The notes under the pieces: generated by a model | What the model was told of the DNA's origin: nothing | Database searches by the model: none | The model's input: the letters and a program-made list of their open reading frames with translations, nothing else | In this document: piece after piece, positions 22,501 through 35,457 of the stretch | How the letters are laid out: every line of letters begins with the position of its first letter | How positions within the stretch are numbered: position 1 is the first letter of the stretch | Made by a program: the position numbers and the translations under genes | Assembly: GCA_029891385.1 (NCBI GenBank) | Contig: CM057228.1 | Coordinates: 56,613,783 to 56,677,782, forward strand | Reading direction: 5' to 3' | Source of the DNA: Erythroxylum novogranatense | Taxonomy: Eukaryota > Streptophyta > Magnoliopsida > Malpighiales > Erythroxylaceae | DNA length: 64,000 bases

Positions 22501-25500
22501 TTCAACATGTTGGGTTAAATGAATCATAGCAGTTCAATATTCAGCTTTTCTTAGTGCTTATCTCAAATATAAGGTTGGGGAGTGGTTCTTGTTCTTTTTG
22601 TTCTAATTTTATCTAGTGCTGGGACTTCCAAATGTATGTATTGATCCTGATTTCACCAGGTATCATATGGCTCAGAACTTAGCAACCGGGGGCCAACCTT
22701 TGACATGGATTTGTCTGATTTTATGGATGGGGATCAACCTATGTCATATGACAAGGCAAAGAAATATTTTTCTCAAGATCCATCACAGAAGTACGTAACT
22801 CTTTCTTTCTGGCTATCACTGTAAAGATTTATCTTTTTAGTAATATGATACTTTTCCAGGTGGGCAGCTTATGTTGCAGGAACAATTCTTGTTTTGATGA
22901 GAGAACTAGGTGTCCGCTTTGAGGATAGTATCAGCATGCTGGTATAGTTCACGGCGTCTCAACTCCAAAATATTTTGGGGATGCCACTCTATTTACTTAT
23001 TTTATTCATGACTATTGCTTTGCAATGCTGATCTGACCTTTCTTTATTCCTTGCTATTGGCTTAATTTGCATAATAAATGATAATAATTGCAATTGAACA
23101 AGATTTGTGGAAAATATGTACAATTGTTTTCCAATTGAAGAAGATGAAAACAATCTTTACATTGATTTCTGTATTCTAATGGCACTTGTTGAGGCTATTG
23201 CTAACATCCAGACATAACAACTTCAATTCAAAATTTGTAGGTTTCTTCTGCAGTTCCTGAAGGCAAAGGTGTATCATCTTCTGCCTCCGTGGAGGTTGCT
23301 AGCATGTCTGCATTAGCTGCTGCCCATGGTAATTGTTAGTTCGATCTGTAGCTTAACAAAATTGTACATCAATTTCATTTCCTGTGCGCGCAGCTTATAT
23401 GTCTCCCATGTTTTACTATCCAGAAAGGCAAGGTGTGTTGTTTCATTTTGTTTGGAGATAGAATGAGTTACTACGGGTAATTTATGAAGAATGCTGCATA
23501 GAAAATCAACCATCCAGAATGCTACATAGAGTAAAATGATCATCCTTCTGGATGGTTGATTTTCTTTGATTGTACTATTAGTAGATATATCTCCTGATGA
23601 TCTTGGTTCTCTTTTTCTAGTTAAGCAAGTTGGACATATGAAAAATTATAACTTTAACATTCAGTCTCCACTCATAATTTGCAGGATTTAGCATCAGTCC
23701 AAAAGATATTGCCTTGCTCTCCCAAAAGGTTTTATTGTGACTCAGCTCCTGCTTGTTTGTTTTTCTTTGTTATTACTGCTAGTGATATATATATGTTGTG
23801 CAAAGTGAATCCATTGCTTATTAAAATGATTCTTAGGTGGAGAATCATGTTGTTGGAGCCCCATGTGGTGTCATGGATCAGATGACATCAGCTTGTGGTG
23901 AGGCCAACAAACTTCTTGCAATGGTGTGCCAGGTACGTTTAGCTAGTTATATAACAAAATCTTTGCTTAGGCTGTTGTGGAGATGAAGGATTAATGCTGC
24001 TAGCCTGATTGTTCACCATGTAGCCTGCTGAGGTTATTGGACTTGTTGAAATTCCTACCCACATTCGATTTTGGGGAATTGATTCTGGAATACGTCACAG
24101 GTGCTTTTCAACTGCCTTGCTCTCATGTTCCTTTGACTGTTTATAGCATTTGAATCTGAAATCTACTATGATGAGGTCTGTGGTTGTTCTTTGTCCGCCT
24201 GTTTCTCCTCAGCTCTTTTTATGGAAACCAAAATCAAGTTGTCTAAGTTTGACTTCATTATTCAGTCCCTTACTTTTTAACTGAAAACATGTAATGTCAA
24301 CCAATTCTTTGTTGACCATTCACCCTGATGAGATGTGTAGAATATGGAAGAGAACAGTATGGCCTTTACAGTTACTAGGTTTCTGCCCATATTTACACTA
24401 GAAGGGCAGTATAATCTATTATTAATATTCCAACTAGGGGACGTACTATTTCAATGTAAGGATGCCTAAGTAGCAATTCTGTATAGGATACAAAAAATAA
24501 TACTAATTTCCAGCAATATATATAGAAATCCTTTTCATCCAAATTCGGATGGTTGGATTCTCTTTGAAATTAATTCTTCTTGTTGCTTGTGGCTTTGCTC
24601 ATTAACTTTATTATCTAATGCTTGAATTATGTACACATTCATTTTTAATGCCTGCTTTAAATTCTAAGGTCTTAGTCTTTTGGGGCTTTGGTTGGATTGT
24701 TATAATATGCAACAAACTGCCTTTATGCAGATTTCACATTTTCCAGGCAACTAATTAGTTGGCATTTTGGTTTGGAAGTGTCGGTGGTGCAGACTATGGA
24801 TCTGTCAGAATAGGTGCCTTCATGGGCCGAGAGATAATAAAATCCATAGCATCCACTACATCGCATAGTTTGGTCACCATTGCTAATGGATCAATGCCGG
24901 ATGACTTGGATGATGATGGTGTTGAACTACTCAAGGCTGAAGCTTCATTAGATTACTTATGCAACTTGTCACCACACAGGTAATGTACCTGTATAGTTTC
25001 ACTTGTATGTGCATTCTTCATTCATTTCGCTACTGATGAGATTATCTAGATTTTCAAGTTGTTACTCCAATTTTTAAGTTATGTGGAATGTTAACATTTG
25101 TGTTTATTATTTACAGATTTGAAGCACTTTATGCTAATATTCTTCCTGATTCCATTCTTGGTGAGACATTTGTCAACAAGTATGCTGGTCATAATGATCC
25201 TGTCACGGTGATTGATCAGAATCGCACATATGGGGTGAAAGCAGCTGCCAAACACCCTATATATGAAAATTTTCGGGTCAAGGTTGGTAAATTTAAGTTA
25301 CACAGTCTGTACCATAAAATTCTGAATTTTTTGTTACTTGATTAGAGGAACTGGCTACAGTTATGGTCTTATTTATCATTCATACATTTAAACAGTAATC
25401 ACTAAGTTCTGGCATTTGATTTTAGGCTTTCAAGGCATTGTTAACATCAACAACTTCAGATGAGCAGCTTACTGCTCTTGGAGAACTATTGTATCAGGTA

Positions 25501-26504
25501 TATGCTAAGTTTCCTAATTTGTTTAATTATATCCCAACATCACAGATAGCCTTCCATATTTCTGACGTAAGTTTTGTGATAAAATCATGTCAAGTTCCTG
25601 TTACGATTATTTCTATATTCTGGATAGCAGACAATTTTTGTGTTGCACTTTTCTGCATGTTGAATGTTTCAATCATAGATTGAACCAACCCCATTTACAC
25701 ATAATCGGTGATCTTCATCTAATGCTATTACATTTCTCAATCACTGGAATGATGAGTCGATGGTTGGGTAGAAGCATAGAAAAAGGAGAGTAAAGTGGTC
25801 CTTGATGTATGTTCAATCTTTGTCCAGTGTCACTACAGCTATAGTGCTTGTGGACTTGGCTCCGATGGGACAGATAGGCTCGTACGATTGGTACAAGAAA
25901 TGCAACATGGCAAACTGTCTAAATCTGAGGATGGAACTCTGTATGGAGCAAAAATTACTGGTGGAGGTTCCGGGGGAACAGTTTGTGTGGTTGGTCGGAA
26001 TTGTTTACGGAGCAGCCAACAAATTCTTGAGGTAATTTCATATTCTTCCTTCTAATAATTTTTTTCTCCATTTGCAAGTCATCTTTTAAAAATAGGTGCA
26101 TCGCATGATTTGCATTTGAAACTACCACTTTTCCGCGTTTTGTTGAGTTGTCCATCTTATGCTTTGTTGGGAAAAGGGGTTGCACTCCACTTTCCTCTTG
26201 CCATTTTAAAGAGAGAGTTTGGCCTCATATCTTTTCTATGAATTCAGAGCTTATGCATGCGTTTCACATGGATACACTTCTTTCATATCTTTTCTATGAA
26301 TTCAGAGCTTATGCATGCGTTTCACATGGATACAGTTCTTTTTTATGTCCTTGACCGACAATCTGTCTATCGAACATGCAGATTCAGCACAGATACAAGA
26401 GTGCAACTGGCTACTTGCCATTTATTTTTGAGGGGTCATCCCCTGGGGCAGGGAAGTTTGGTTATTTGAGAATCCGTAGGCGCATATCCCCAAATAAGCT
26501 TTAA
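16538..26504 (+). CDS. ARA1: L-arabinokinase (ARA1-type), 993 residues, 29 exons
   Basis: Phosphorylates L-arabinose at C1 with ATP, the first step of arabinose salvage to UDP-arabinose for cell-wall synthesis; cytosolic. Exons: 16538-16645, 16771-16878, 17152-17220, 17381-17464, 17561-17637, 18090-18156, 18452-18509, 18623-18690, 18771-18833, 19037-19090, 19178-19280, 19358-19467, 19627-19746, 20104-20160, 20786-20958, 21041-21209, 21760-21843, 22292-22417, 22660-22790, 22860-22941, 23241-23328, 23685-23728, 23837-23932, 24024-24100, 24779-24979, 25117-25282, 25426-25497, 25828-26031, 26382-26504. All use GT-AG and sum to 994 codons in frame. Residues 1 to about 382 form a glycosyltransferase-like module (GHGFGHATR, 25-33). 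From about 497 comes a GHMP/galactokinase-type kinase: sugar motif [15 protein letters not shown] (506-520), ATP loop [11 protein letters not shown] (643-653), GVMDQM with the likely catalytic Asp695, and KITGGGSGG (927-935). It is close to the family's usual length of about 1,000, and nothing is broken. Confidence 0.96.
26225..26340. repeat. 58-base tandem duplication in the last ARA1 intron
   Basis: Two copies (26225-26282, 26283-26340) start TCATATCTTTTCTATG and are almost identical. It lies in the intron before the final exon, so coding is unaffected. Confidence 0.93.
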
Positions 26505-27494
26505 ATTACATTTTGTTCTTTAAATAAGATACAACACAGATATAATCGCCGGACTGTATTTATATCGTAGTGGCGGGTTATGACATCACTTTGAATTGAA
26601 GACTTGCAATTTATAACCCACGCGATGGTGCCCTATTGTACCAACTCACTAGTTGAGTTGGTGTGGGTTTATCATACAAAATAAACATATTAGCTTTCAA
26701 TAGTTTCATTGAGGGGCAAATTATTGGAGATTTCATACCTGTTTGGCCAATCTTCATGAAAATGGCGGGACAAAGACAGCCAACTAGGACCTTGTTCACC
26801 GGGCATAAGACAGCTCTGCCTACTGATTTGGAGGTATGAAGAATTGACTAAAGAAACTGCCATTGACTTCACGGTGAAACGTTGTTCCTTGGGTGGAATC
26901 TTTTTATTCCATTGATTGAATAATCTACTTATGATCTAGGGAGAAATTGCAGAGTATCCCATATATCAATATAATCTTGTTCCTGAACTTTCCCGTGGAT
27001 ATATTTTCAAAAGTTTAGTGCTAATCCCGTGCCAAGTCCGACATTGAAACAGTTTAGACGAACAAATAAATAACATTTAATCTTTATTCATAAATGGTTA
27101 CATAAATAATAATGATGTTAATTAATATATAGTCACAAATTCTCTTATACTATGAATTGTATAACTAGATCATAGATTAATAATTCTCAATAAATCGAAA
27201 TTTGAAATCAAAATATTTTCGTAAGTATTAGATGGTAAAAAAAAGGGTTACATCCTCGTACACATTTTATAACAATAATTGTCAACATTTATATATAATT
27301 TTCGGATCATAATATAAGAACTTCAAATATCTTGTATAAAGGCATAAATATAGCTATTGGTATAAATTTCTAATAGCTACTTAAAATTTTTATCATAAAA
27401 TTAAGTTATATTAATTTTATGAATAGTATAAATTCTATCAAAAATTATTTAACTAATACTGCTAAAATTTTCGTACTAAAAAAATGTAGCACTA
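26505..27494 (+). other. 3' region of ARA1 and AT-rich spacer
   Basis: Holds the 3' untranslated region; AATAAA-like signals occur soon after the stop and near 26681. A perfect small hairpin, CCAACTCA-CTAGT-TGAGTTGG, lies near 26640-26660. The rest is AT-rich with nothing recognised. Confidence 0.4.
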
Positions 27495-27502
27495 ACGTAG
27501 TG

Positions 27503-27798
27503 TATGGTTATTGTCCCCTTTAGTGGGGACAGATAATAAAACAAAAAAATCCAGTCCTTCTGCGTGTTTGATTGCTGTCTCAAGTAATTTTTTTTCTATC
27601 CCCGGATGATAAAAACAAAAATTTTTGTTCCTTCCAAAACTGAAGGATAAAATTTCTTGTCTCCATTTTCAAAACAAAACACATAAACAACTTCCAGAAA
27701 TACGTCTTCTTTCACATAAGCAATTTTCTTATTAATTATATTATTAAACTTCTTCTTCTTCTTCTTATTACTATTATTATTATACGAAATTAATTATC

Positions 27799-27881
<83 letters not shown>

Positions 27882-28031
27882 ATATTGTTATAAATTTTCT
27901 ACTTATTATTATTTTTATTATTAATAATATTAATAATATTATTATTTTAATTAATTTTATTATACTAAATTAATTATCTTATTATTATTATTATTATTAT
28001 TATTAATTTTATACTTATTAAATTAATTATC

Positions 28032-28068
<37 letters not shown>

Positions 28069-28351
28069 CATTATTTAATTTATTAATTTACTATTATTAC
28101 TATTATTATGATTATTATTAAATATTATTATAAATTTTGTACTTATTATTATTATTCTTATTATTCTTATTCTTATTAATTATTGTTATTATTATTATTA
28201 TAAATTTTCTACTTATTATTATTATTTTAATATTAATAATATTATTTTTATTAATTTTATTATACTAAATTAATTATCTTATTATTATTATTATTATAAA
28301 TTTTGTACTTATTATTATTATTATTAATTTTATTATATGAAATTAATTATC

Positions 28352-28392
<41 letters not shown>

Positions 28393-28501
28393 TTGTACTT
28401 ATTATTATTATTTAATTTTATTATACTAAATTAATTATCTTATCATCATCATCATCATTATTATTATTATTGTACTTAATAATAATATTATTAATTATTA
28501 C

Positions 28502-28532
<31 letters not shown>

Positions 28533-28725
28533 AATTTTGTACTTATTATTATTGTTGTTGTTGTTGTTGTTGTTATTATACAAGATTAATTTTCTTATTA
28601 TTATTTTATTATCATTATTATACATAATTAATTTTCTTATTATTATTGTGATTATTAAATTTCTTATTATTATTAATTTTCTTCCTCTTCTTCTACTATT
28701 ATTATTATTATTTCTATTATACTAA

Positions 28726-28762
<37 letters not shown>

Positions 28763-29024
28763 TTTTACTAATACAAATCATTTGTTTTAAAATAATCAAT
28801 GAATTACATATTTTCAATCATATTATACTGCAGAGGTAATTTAGTTATTGACATTTTTTTTTATGTTTTGTTAACTGCAACTAAATACACTTCTATCTTC
28901 GAGACGGAGACAATTTTATTTGTTTTGTTCGTCACAATCAAACACCTCAATATCTCTAATTTTTGTTCTATTGTCTCTAAATTTTTGTTTCGTTTTGTCT
29001 CTGCGTACGGGAGACAACAACCAC
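27503..29024. mobile_element. (TTA)n-rich non-autonomous DNA element with imperfect 8-base target duplication
   Basis: Left flank ACGTAGTG (27495-27502) and right flank ACGTAGCG (29025-29032) differ at one base and look like an 8-base target duplication, the size made by hAT transposons. The termini are imperfect inverted repeats: left TATGGTTATTGTCCCC, right (minus strand) GTGGTTGTTGTCTCCC. Subterminal TTTGATTG motifs occur on both sides (about 27567 and, reversed, about 28943). About 1 kb of interrupted ATT repeats fills the middle. No ORF of meaning. Confidence 0.5.
27740..28770. repeat. Kilobase-scale interrupted (ATT/TTA)n array
   Basis: Repeated short blocks of (ATT)n separated by recurring non-repeat strings such as AAATTAATTATCTT and AAATTTTGTACTT. 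Those separators recur many times, so the block seems to have grown by duplication of larger units, not by simple slippage alone. Confidence 0.9.
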
Positions 29025-29032
29025 ACGTAGCG

Positions 29033-30420
29033 TAATAAGACGATCATTAACAATATATCACAGAATATAATCACATTATGGGTTAGTATTGATATTAGCT
29101 ATGAGCCTATGATAGATGAAGAGTTGCTAAATGTTTAAATCATGTTTTTTTGGGCTGTCCTAATGTAAGTGAGGTTTAGTCCTTATCTCCTCTAATATCT
29201 GGTCCTCATAATATTATGGATTTTGTCCACAATCTTGTTTCTTCACCTCAACATGTAGCTTCGGAGAATTGCTTGACTTTGCTTTGGAGTTTGTGGTATC
29301 ATAGGAATATTTTTTTTTGGAGACAAAAAGATACTCCAGTTGCCTTAATTTGTGATTTTGTTGATGGGTTCATTGAAAACTGGCATAATTCAAGATTGCT
29401 TTTGATCGAGTTGTACCCAACTCCTCTTATCGAACTTTTGTTGCTAATTATTGGCATAAACCTTGCCCTGGTAGGCTCAAATGCAATGTTGATGCTTCTG
29501 TGTTTAAGGATAAAAATGTTTCTTCTTTTGCAGCTATTCTTCGCAATGACAAAGGTGAGTTTTCGATGGGATTTTCAGGTCACCTTCTTTTTGCTCTTGA
29601 TCTGGTTTTAATTGAAATTATTTATATTCGAGAAGTTCTTTCTTGGTTAATTGCAAGTAATATTAATAGTGTTGAGTTAGAATCTGATTGTCTTCAAGCC
29701 ATCCAGGCTTTAAACTCTTTGATTCTTTTTTTTTTTTGAGTTTGGATTGTTGGTTCAAGATTGTTTTCAATTGAAGAATCATTTCATTCATTTGTCCTTT
29801 CAATGGACAAGTAGAAATGTCAATAATGTGGCTCATGCTCTTGTCCGAATAGCTTTATTGCAGGCAGACCACTTCTTTTGAGATTCTCTTCCTCCTAGTA
29901 TTTTATCTATTGTTTTGTCTGATTATTCTTGTCTAGGTTTGGGTGTATGGGGTAAGCCTATTGACTTGGGTTTAGTTTCTGTCTTCGTTGTCTGTTGTTT
30001 CTTTTCTTGTGTTTTGTTTCTTATGATTTTATTTTTTAAAAAAACTCTAATATCTTCATGTAGTCTACTTTTTATAAACTCACGACTTAGCAAAAAAGTC
30101 ATAATGTACTTTTAGTTCTCCATGTTCTTATCTTCGAACTAATTTAGCCATATAATGAATTTCATATTTCACATATTTAATGAATTGATTATAAATTCTA
30201 CAAAATATTTTACTAAGACTACTTAAATTAAATTGTATTAAAATGCAACATTAATAAGATGATCATTAACAATATTTCATATTATATAATCACAAATTAA
30301 AGCTCATATCTTATCATGTAATCTAAATTTTATAAACTCACGAGTTAGTAGAAAAATCATATTGTACTTTTAGTTCTCCATGCTCTTATCTTTGAACTAA
30401 TTTAGCCATGCAACATATTT
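29033..30420. repeat. Direct duplication, first copy split by a LINE fragment
   Basis: The string AATAAGACGATCATTAACAA (about 29034) recurs as AATAAGATGATCATTAACAA (about 30254). The stretch with TTTATAAACTCACGACTTAG (about 30071) recurs near 30329 with ACGAGTTAG. In the second copy the two parts are about 75 bases apart; in the first they are separated by about 1 kb of LINE sequence. Confidence 0.6.
29090..30045 (+). pseudogene. LINE 3' fragment with RNase H-like domain
   Basis: Frames at 29216-29611 and 29500-29739 together cover a plant LINE C-terminal region: a linker (LLWSLWYHRNIFFWRQK), then the start of an RNase H-like domain (PGRLKCNVDASVF, AAILRNDKGEF) and the ELESDCLQAIQAL helix. 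A frameshift separates the parts and the C-terminal end continues in another frame to about 29940. It lacks reverse transcriptase and cannot function alone. A diverged host RNase H-like gene is less likely given the shifts. Confidence 0.65.
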
Positions 30421-31240
30421 AACATCTTTAAAGAATTAATTTTGTTTATAATAAAAGTAAAGGCAACTATAATTAATATATCAAAATTAATTTCATTAAA
30501 TGGAGGATAATTCATATAAAATTGTTATGCTAATCAAGCTAGTATAATTAAATATTCCTTTCAAAACTAAACTAAATTACCATTCTAAACCAGTTGCATT
30601 CCTAATATATAAATTCAACTTAACTATCAAATGATAAAATGAATTCAATCAACAAAATGTATTAACTAAAAAATTGGAATACCAAAATTCACTTTATTGA
30701 TGAATTATTCACATTGTTTATAGGTATAAATTTGTACAACAAATTGATCCCTTTTATGTTTCAATAAGAACTTTCATTATAGTTTGTTCTATAAGTTTAT
30801 ACATACACAAGAGATATAGTTATCAGAAAGCAACTGAATTTTAAAATGCAACGACATAAATCTATACTTAATTATAAACTATAAGAAATTACATAAAATG
30901 ATTATGAAATAAGATACATCATTCTTTCTATTATCTAGATACATTGATGCATTCATTTAATAACTTGTTTTTTAATGAAAGGAGAATTGAGGTTGTCTTA
31001 CTTAATATCTTTTTTAGTGAGAAAAGTAAATTTGAAATACAAAATAATAAAGCAAACATACATTTTTGTTATATTTTAATATCTGGAACTAAAGAAAACT
31101 TTATAATTTTACAGAGAATTGTAATGTTAAAAAATATGAACCACTATTTATATGATTATATTATATCCTTACTACATGTTGTTTTTTGAAAATTAAGTAA
31201 TTTTATTAAATAAGACGAGAAAATACAAGAAGTATAAGTT
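30421..31240. other. AT-rich spacer
   Basis: No coding motif, structured repeat or transposon end recognised. Confidence 0.45.
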
Positions 31241-34120
31241 ATCAACTTACAAAAAGATGTCCATAATACTTAAAAGATCTAGGTTGAGAATTTAAACCCA
31301 TACAAGCATGCACAAGGATTTAGACATAAATCGATTGACTGCTACATTTCAATGGAGATGCAGGGGTCATAGGTACAAGTAAGTGGATCGAGTAGAGGTT
31401 GTAGGTCACATACAATTGTTTTTGATCCAATGAACACTGTGAGTTTTAAAACTTTAGTGACTTTTGATACAAATATTCAATAATTTCTTTAATACCAAAT
31501 ATGGTAAATCAAGAAATGAAACAACATATTTGAACCACTTGCCATCAACTTTGGAACTAAAATGGATAGAGAGGACCCATTCAAAGATGCATGATAAGGA
31601 GAGTAAAAACAATTTATATTGAATAGGTTATGTATTGCCCTCCATTAACTATTATAGTACTGCAACTGAAGAATAGATGATATAAAGTTTCAGGGGCTTC
31701 TCCACATAATAGACAGTCAAGATTGGGAATATAGTAGTTAAAGTTATCCTTTGTACCAAGTTTTTAGTGAGCTATTAGCCATAATATGAAGGAATGGGAA
31801 AGAATGGTCAATGAATTCCAAATCAATTTATGATACTACATCTATGGAGAATTGTCATAGAATAATTTTCTTTAAAGAACTAGTGGTGAATTTGGAGGTC
31901 TTATCAAGGGTCCATATCATTGTGTTATGTGTAGAGGAATCAATAATAATGGAGGTCATGGTGTTTATGAAATTAACTTTTCATTTAAAAGAATGAAAAG
32001 GTAAATACCAGGACTTGTTTTTGATGAATGGTTGGATTTTAGCATAAGTTGTATTGTAGTTTCTAGAGATTGCAATTCAGTTAAACCATGGAGGTGTCCT
32101 TTAGTGTGCCAAGAATCAAACTAGATTAAAGTCCTGCTTCCATGATGAATTTTGTGTTTAATGTAAGGATGAACTAACTCCCTCATTTTTAAAATTTGAT
32201 TGAAAGTCCATGAAACACCAGGATTAAGATACTTGTCCCTTTGAGTAGATGTAGATATGACCATTTCACCCATAAGTTTTCATCCTCAGAATATAATTGT
32301 TAAAGTCTCTTTGTAAGCATAACTTTGTTCATAAATCAAATTAAGATGATTTAAAAGCCATCATACTTCTTTAATTGACACATAATTCACTTTGAAAATT
32401 TTAGTTTTATTTATTGAAGTCACTATAGAGGAAGTCTCTCATTGTTGTATCATTATCCTTTAACGTAGTTTTAGGGAGTGCAAGATATGATATCCAATAT
32501 ATGGAGAAGTTACTTAAAATAGAGATTATTAACTGAAGTTTCCCATCTTAAGATAGGAACCAATTATGCAGTCTTCTATTAATTAAGTTTAAGAGAGGAC
32601 TGCAATCTTTTTTGGTAAGTTTTCTCTTAGCTATAGGCACACCAAGGTATTTAAAAGGTGGCAATTATTGAGTTAAACCTTTAAATGTGAGTAGTGCAGT
32701 GACAATGGAGTCATAACCAACATAAATTAAAAATGATAATCCAAAAAAATCCTTAAAATATTTCGATGAGTTTAAGAGTATTTCAATAGAATTACGATTA
32801 GCTACACTTAACAATGACAAATCATCAGTAAAGAAAGTTGGAAAATTCTCAACTTGTCACATTTATAGTGATATTTGCATCAAGATTCTTTACCTATTAT
32901 GATTTTATTGAGTTTGTGGAAGACTTCCATACATATGGCAAGGAGATAGGGTGAAAGTGGGTCACCTTATCTTATACCTCTTACAACTTTGAAAATATTT
33001 GTAGGCTCACCATTTGTTAAAATAGAATAAGACACATAAGTTATATAACTTATGATTTAAGAAATAAATTTATAGAAGAGATATATAGCCTGAAAGGGTG
33101 AGATTATAAGGCTCTAACTTAATGAATCAAATGCCTTTGTAAAGTCAATCTTTAGTGCGCAACTTTTAATAAATGCTTTGGAGTTGTAAGACTTAAATAG
33201 ATCTTACGATATCATTATTTGATCTCCTATGTTCCTACTAAGAATATAGGCACACTATCACGGATTAATAAAGTCAAGTAGGATAGTCTTCAAATTGCTA
33301 GCAAATATTTTTGCGATGATCCTACAACCCTCACTGCAGCAATCAATAAGTCTATAATCATTTGTAGAGGTGGCTTCAGCAACTTTCGAGCTAGAAACGG
33401 GTAAGTTTGATTTATCTTAAGTAGCAATCTACATGAGTTGAAGAACTTCTTTAATACATTTGTCACCATCTCTCTAGTATAATTCCATGTTGAATGAAAA
33501 ATTTTTACATTATAGCCTTCAGGGATAGGGGAGTTATCAAGAAGGAAGGAGAATATAATGGATTTGATCTCTCATCAGTGACTTCCTTTGTAAGTGCTTT
33601 ATTATCTTTAGTAGAAAATGGGATCTTCAGTACAATCCTATGTTATTTAGGCAATAGGAGACTTTCTTGATGAGTGGCCATAAGCCTAGAGAAATAATCA
33701 AAAGGTAGATTCCTTAGATTGGGTTAACCTGAAAACGAAATAACTTTAAGATTAGTGAGAGTAATAATATTATTATGATTTTTTTTTTTTTGAATTTTTT
33801 CCTAAAGAAGAACTTGGAATTGTTGTCACCCTTTTTCTATCTAGTTAGTTTTTAATTTTTTCGAACATTGAAAATTTTAAACATCTATTGCTTGAGGGTC
33901 CTTCCTTAGTTTAGTAAGTTTTTGTTCCATTGGATTGGAAGCCAGCTTCTCCTAACAGGAATTAAGTTCTTTTAGAGTTTCATTTTTTTTCAATTGTGGA
34001 CTTAAAGGTGGAATGCAAAGTGGGTTACTAGTTTAGGCAATGGGAATCGAGTTCAAGTTAGTCGGAGGGTGAAAGAAGCAAGTGAGAGGAGAGGGCAAAA
34101 TTTCAAAGAGTTACATTCTC
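31241..34120 (-). pseudogene. Dead LINE on the minus strand, reverse transcriptase region
   Basis: Read on the minus strand, about 33150-33120 gives a KCALKIDFTKAFDS-like motif, about 32981-32913 gives RGIR-stop-GDPLSPYLL, and about 32830-32812 gives FTDDLSLL for the FADDL active-site box. These are the successive reverse transcriptase motifs of plant LINEs. The 3' part down to about 31250 is the thumb and C-terminal region. Stops are frequent. It is clearly a different insertion from the plus-strand fragment to its left. Confidence 0.75.
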
Positions 34121-35116
34121 TTCTGACTACATGTTTTAACATATGATACATAGGTATATGAATTAATATTTACAATGTTTTATTTACGTACTTAAAAGTT
34201 ACTTGATATATTATGTATGAATTAATTTTATAACATTTAATTTATGTATCTAAAGTTACATAACGTATTGTAATATTAGAGAGGGCTATTCAATGTATTA
34301 AAATTTCAAAATGACTGATGTTAAGAATTAGGAATCTTTATATATATGTGAATGCAACTTTAGATCTAATATATATGGCATTTACATTTTATATAATATT
34401 TTATCTATGTATTTATAATTACGAAATGTATAATTTTGATATTATATTTGTAAAATGATAATTAACAAGCACAAATTTTAAAATGATTAAAATATACTAA
34501 TTTAAACTGTTTTCATAATTATAAATTGACCTTGATTTTTATAATTAAATATTTAATTAACGTTAATGTAATATATCTATTTTTAAAGTTAAACTTTCTT
34601 CATTAGACATAGCCATATATTAAACTATGGTAAATATAACTGTGTTTTACATATAAAATAAATATAATTAAATTCTTCGTTAGTACATAAATAGTTTCCA
34701 TTTAGTAAATCTTTAATTATGCTTTGATTTTATAAAATTGTTATCTAAAAATTCTATATTATATTATGATTTTATAAAATTTTGTATTTAGAAAAATAAA
34801 AAATATTGATGCATTTATGCTATGTCTGAATTTTAATTAATACATTGATACATCATACTTTATATTGTGTCTCATTTTTAATTATTTCACAAAATGTAAA
34901 GTAGAATTTAATTTTACTAGGATGTGGAATATTTAAAATTGATATTATATGTTGATTTTATAAAATATACTTGTCTATATATATATATATATATAAAACA
35001 AAATAGTTTACATAGTAACTTAGTTTTTAAAAGATATTCATTCATATAAATGTAAAATAAGAACTAATATCACTACGACGTGTCATGTGTCTTGTGAACT
35101 TATATTACGTTATATA
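34121..35116. other. AT-rich spacer with (TA)n
   Basis: Strongly AT-rich, with a short TA dinucleotide run near 34978-34996. Nothing else recognised. Confidence 0.5.
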
Positions 35117-35457
35117 GACTTTTATATAAATGTTTGGTTTGGGATGGGCCCACACCATTGGGTTTTGTCCCCTTTGGTCACGTCGGGTTCTAGATTTGAC
35201 CCCTCCCTGCGATCCGCCCTCGCAGGGAGTCGAACCTGTGATCTCAGGGTTTTGTTGGGTGCAAGACCCACGTCTAACACGCCCAGTGGTGAGAGGCGTG
35301 GGTCTCAGATCCATCAAACCCCGAGGTCACAGTGTTCGACTCACGCCTCACGGATGCGCAGCGCCCCCTACGGGATGTGAGTGTGACCAAAAGGGACTAT
35401 ACCTGGCCGGTGAGGCTCCCGGCCCAAACCAATGTTTATTGAGCAAAACATTTATAA
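35117..35457. mobile_element. GC-rich inverted-repeat element, about 340 bases, unclassified
   Basis: The arms pair imperfectly over about 70 bases: left TTGGTTTGGGATGGGCC (near 35132) against right GGCCCAAACCAA (near 35420); left GTCCCCTTTGGTCAC (near 35167) against right GTGACCAAAAGGGAC (near 35383); and outermost TATAAATG against CATTTATA. Its GC content contrasts sharply with the flanks. On the minus strand GGTTCGACTCC (near 35227-35238) is a perfect match to the tRNA/SINE B-box consensus. It could be a MITE or a tRNA-derived SINE with inverted ends. The open frames across it are by-products of high GC content. Confidence 0.55.

Noticed and set aside
35117..35457. Cassandra TRIM or a tRNA gene
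   Set aside because: No 5S rRNA-like sequence as in Cassandra, and no full cloverleaf around the B-box match.
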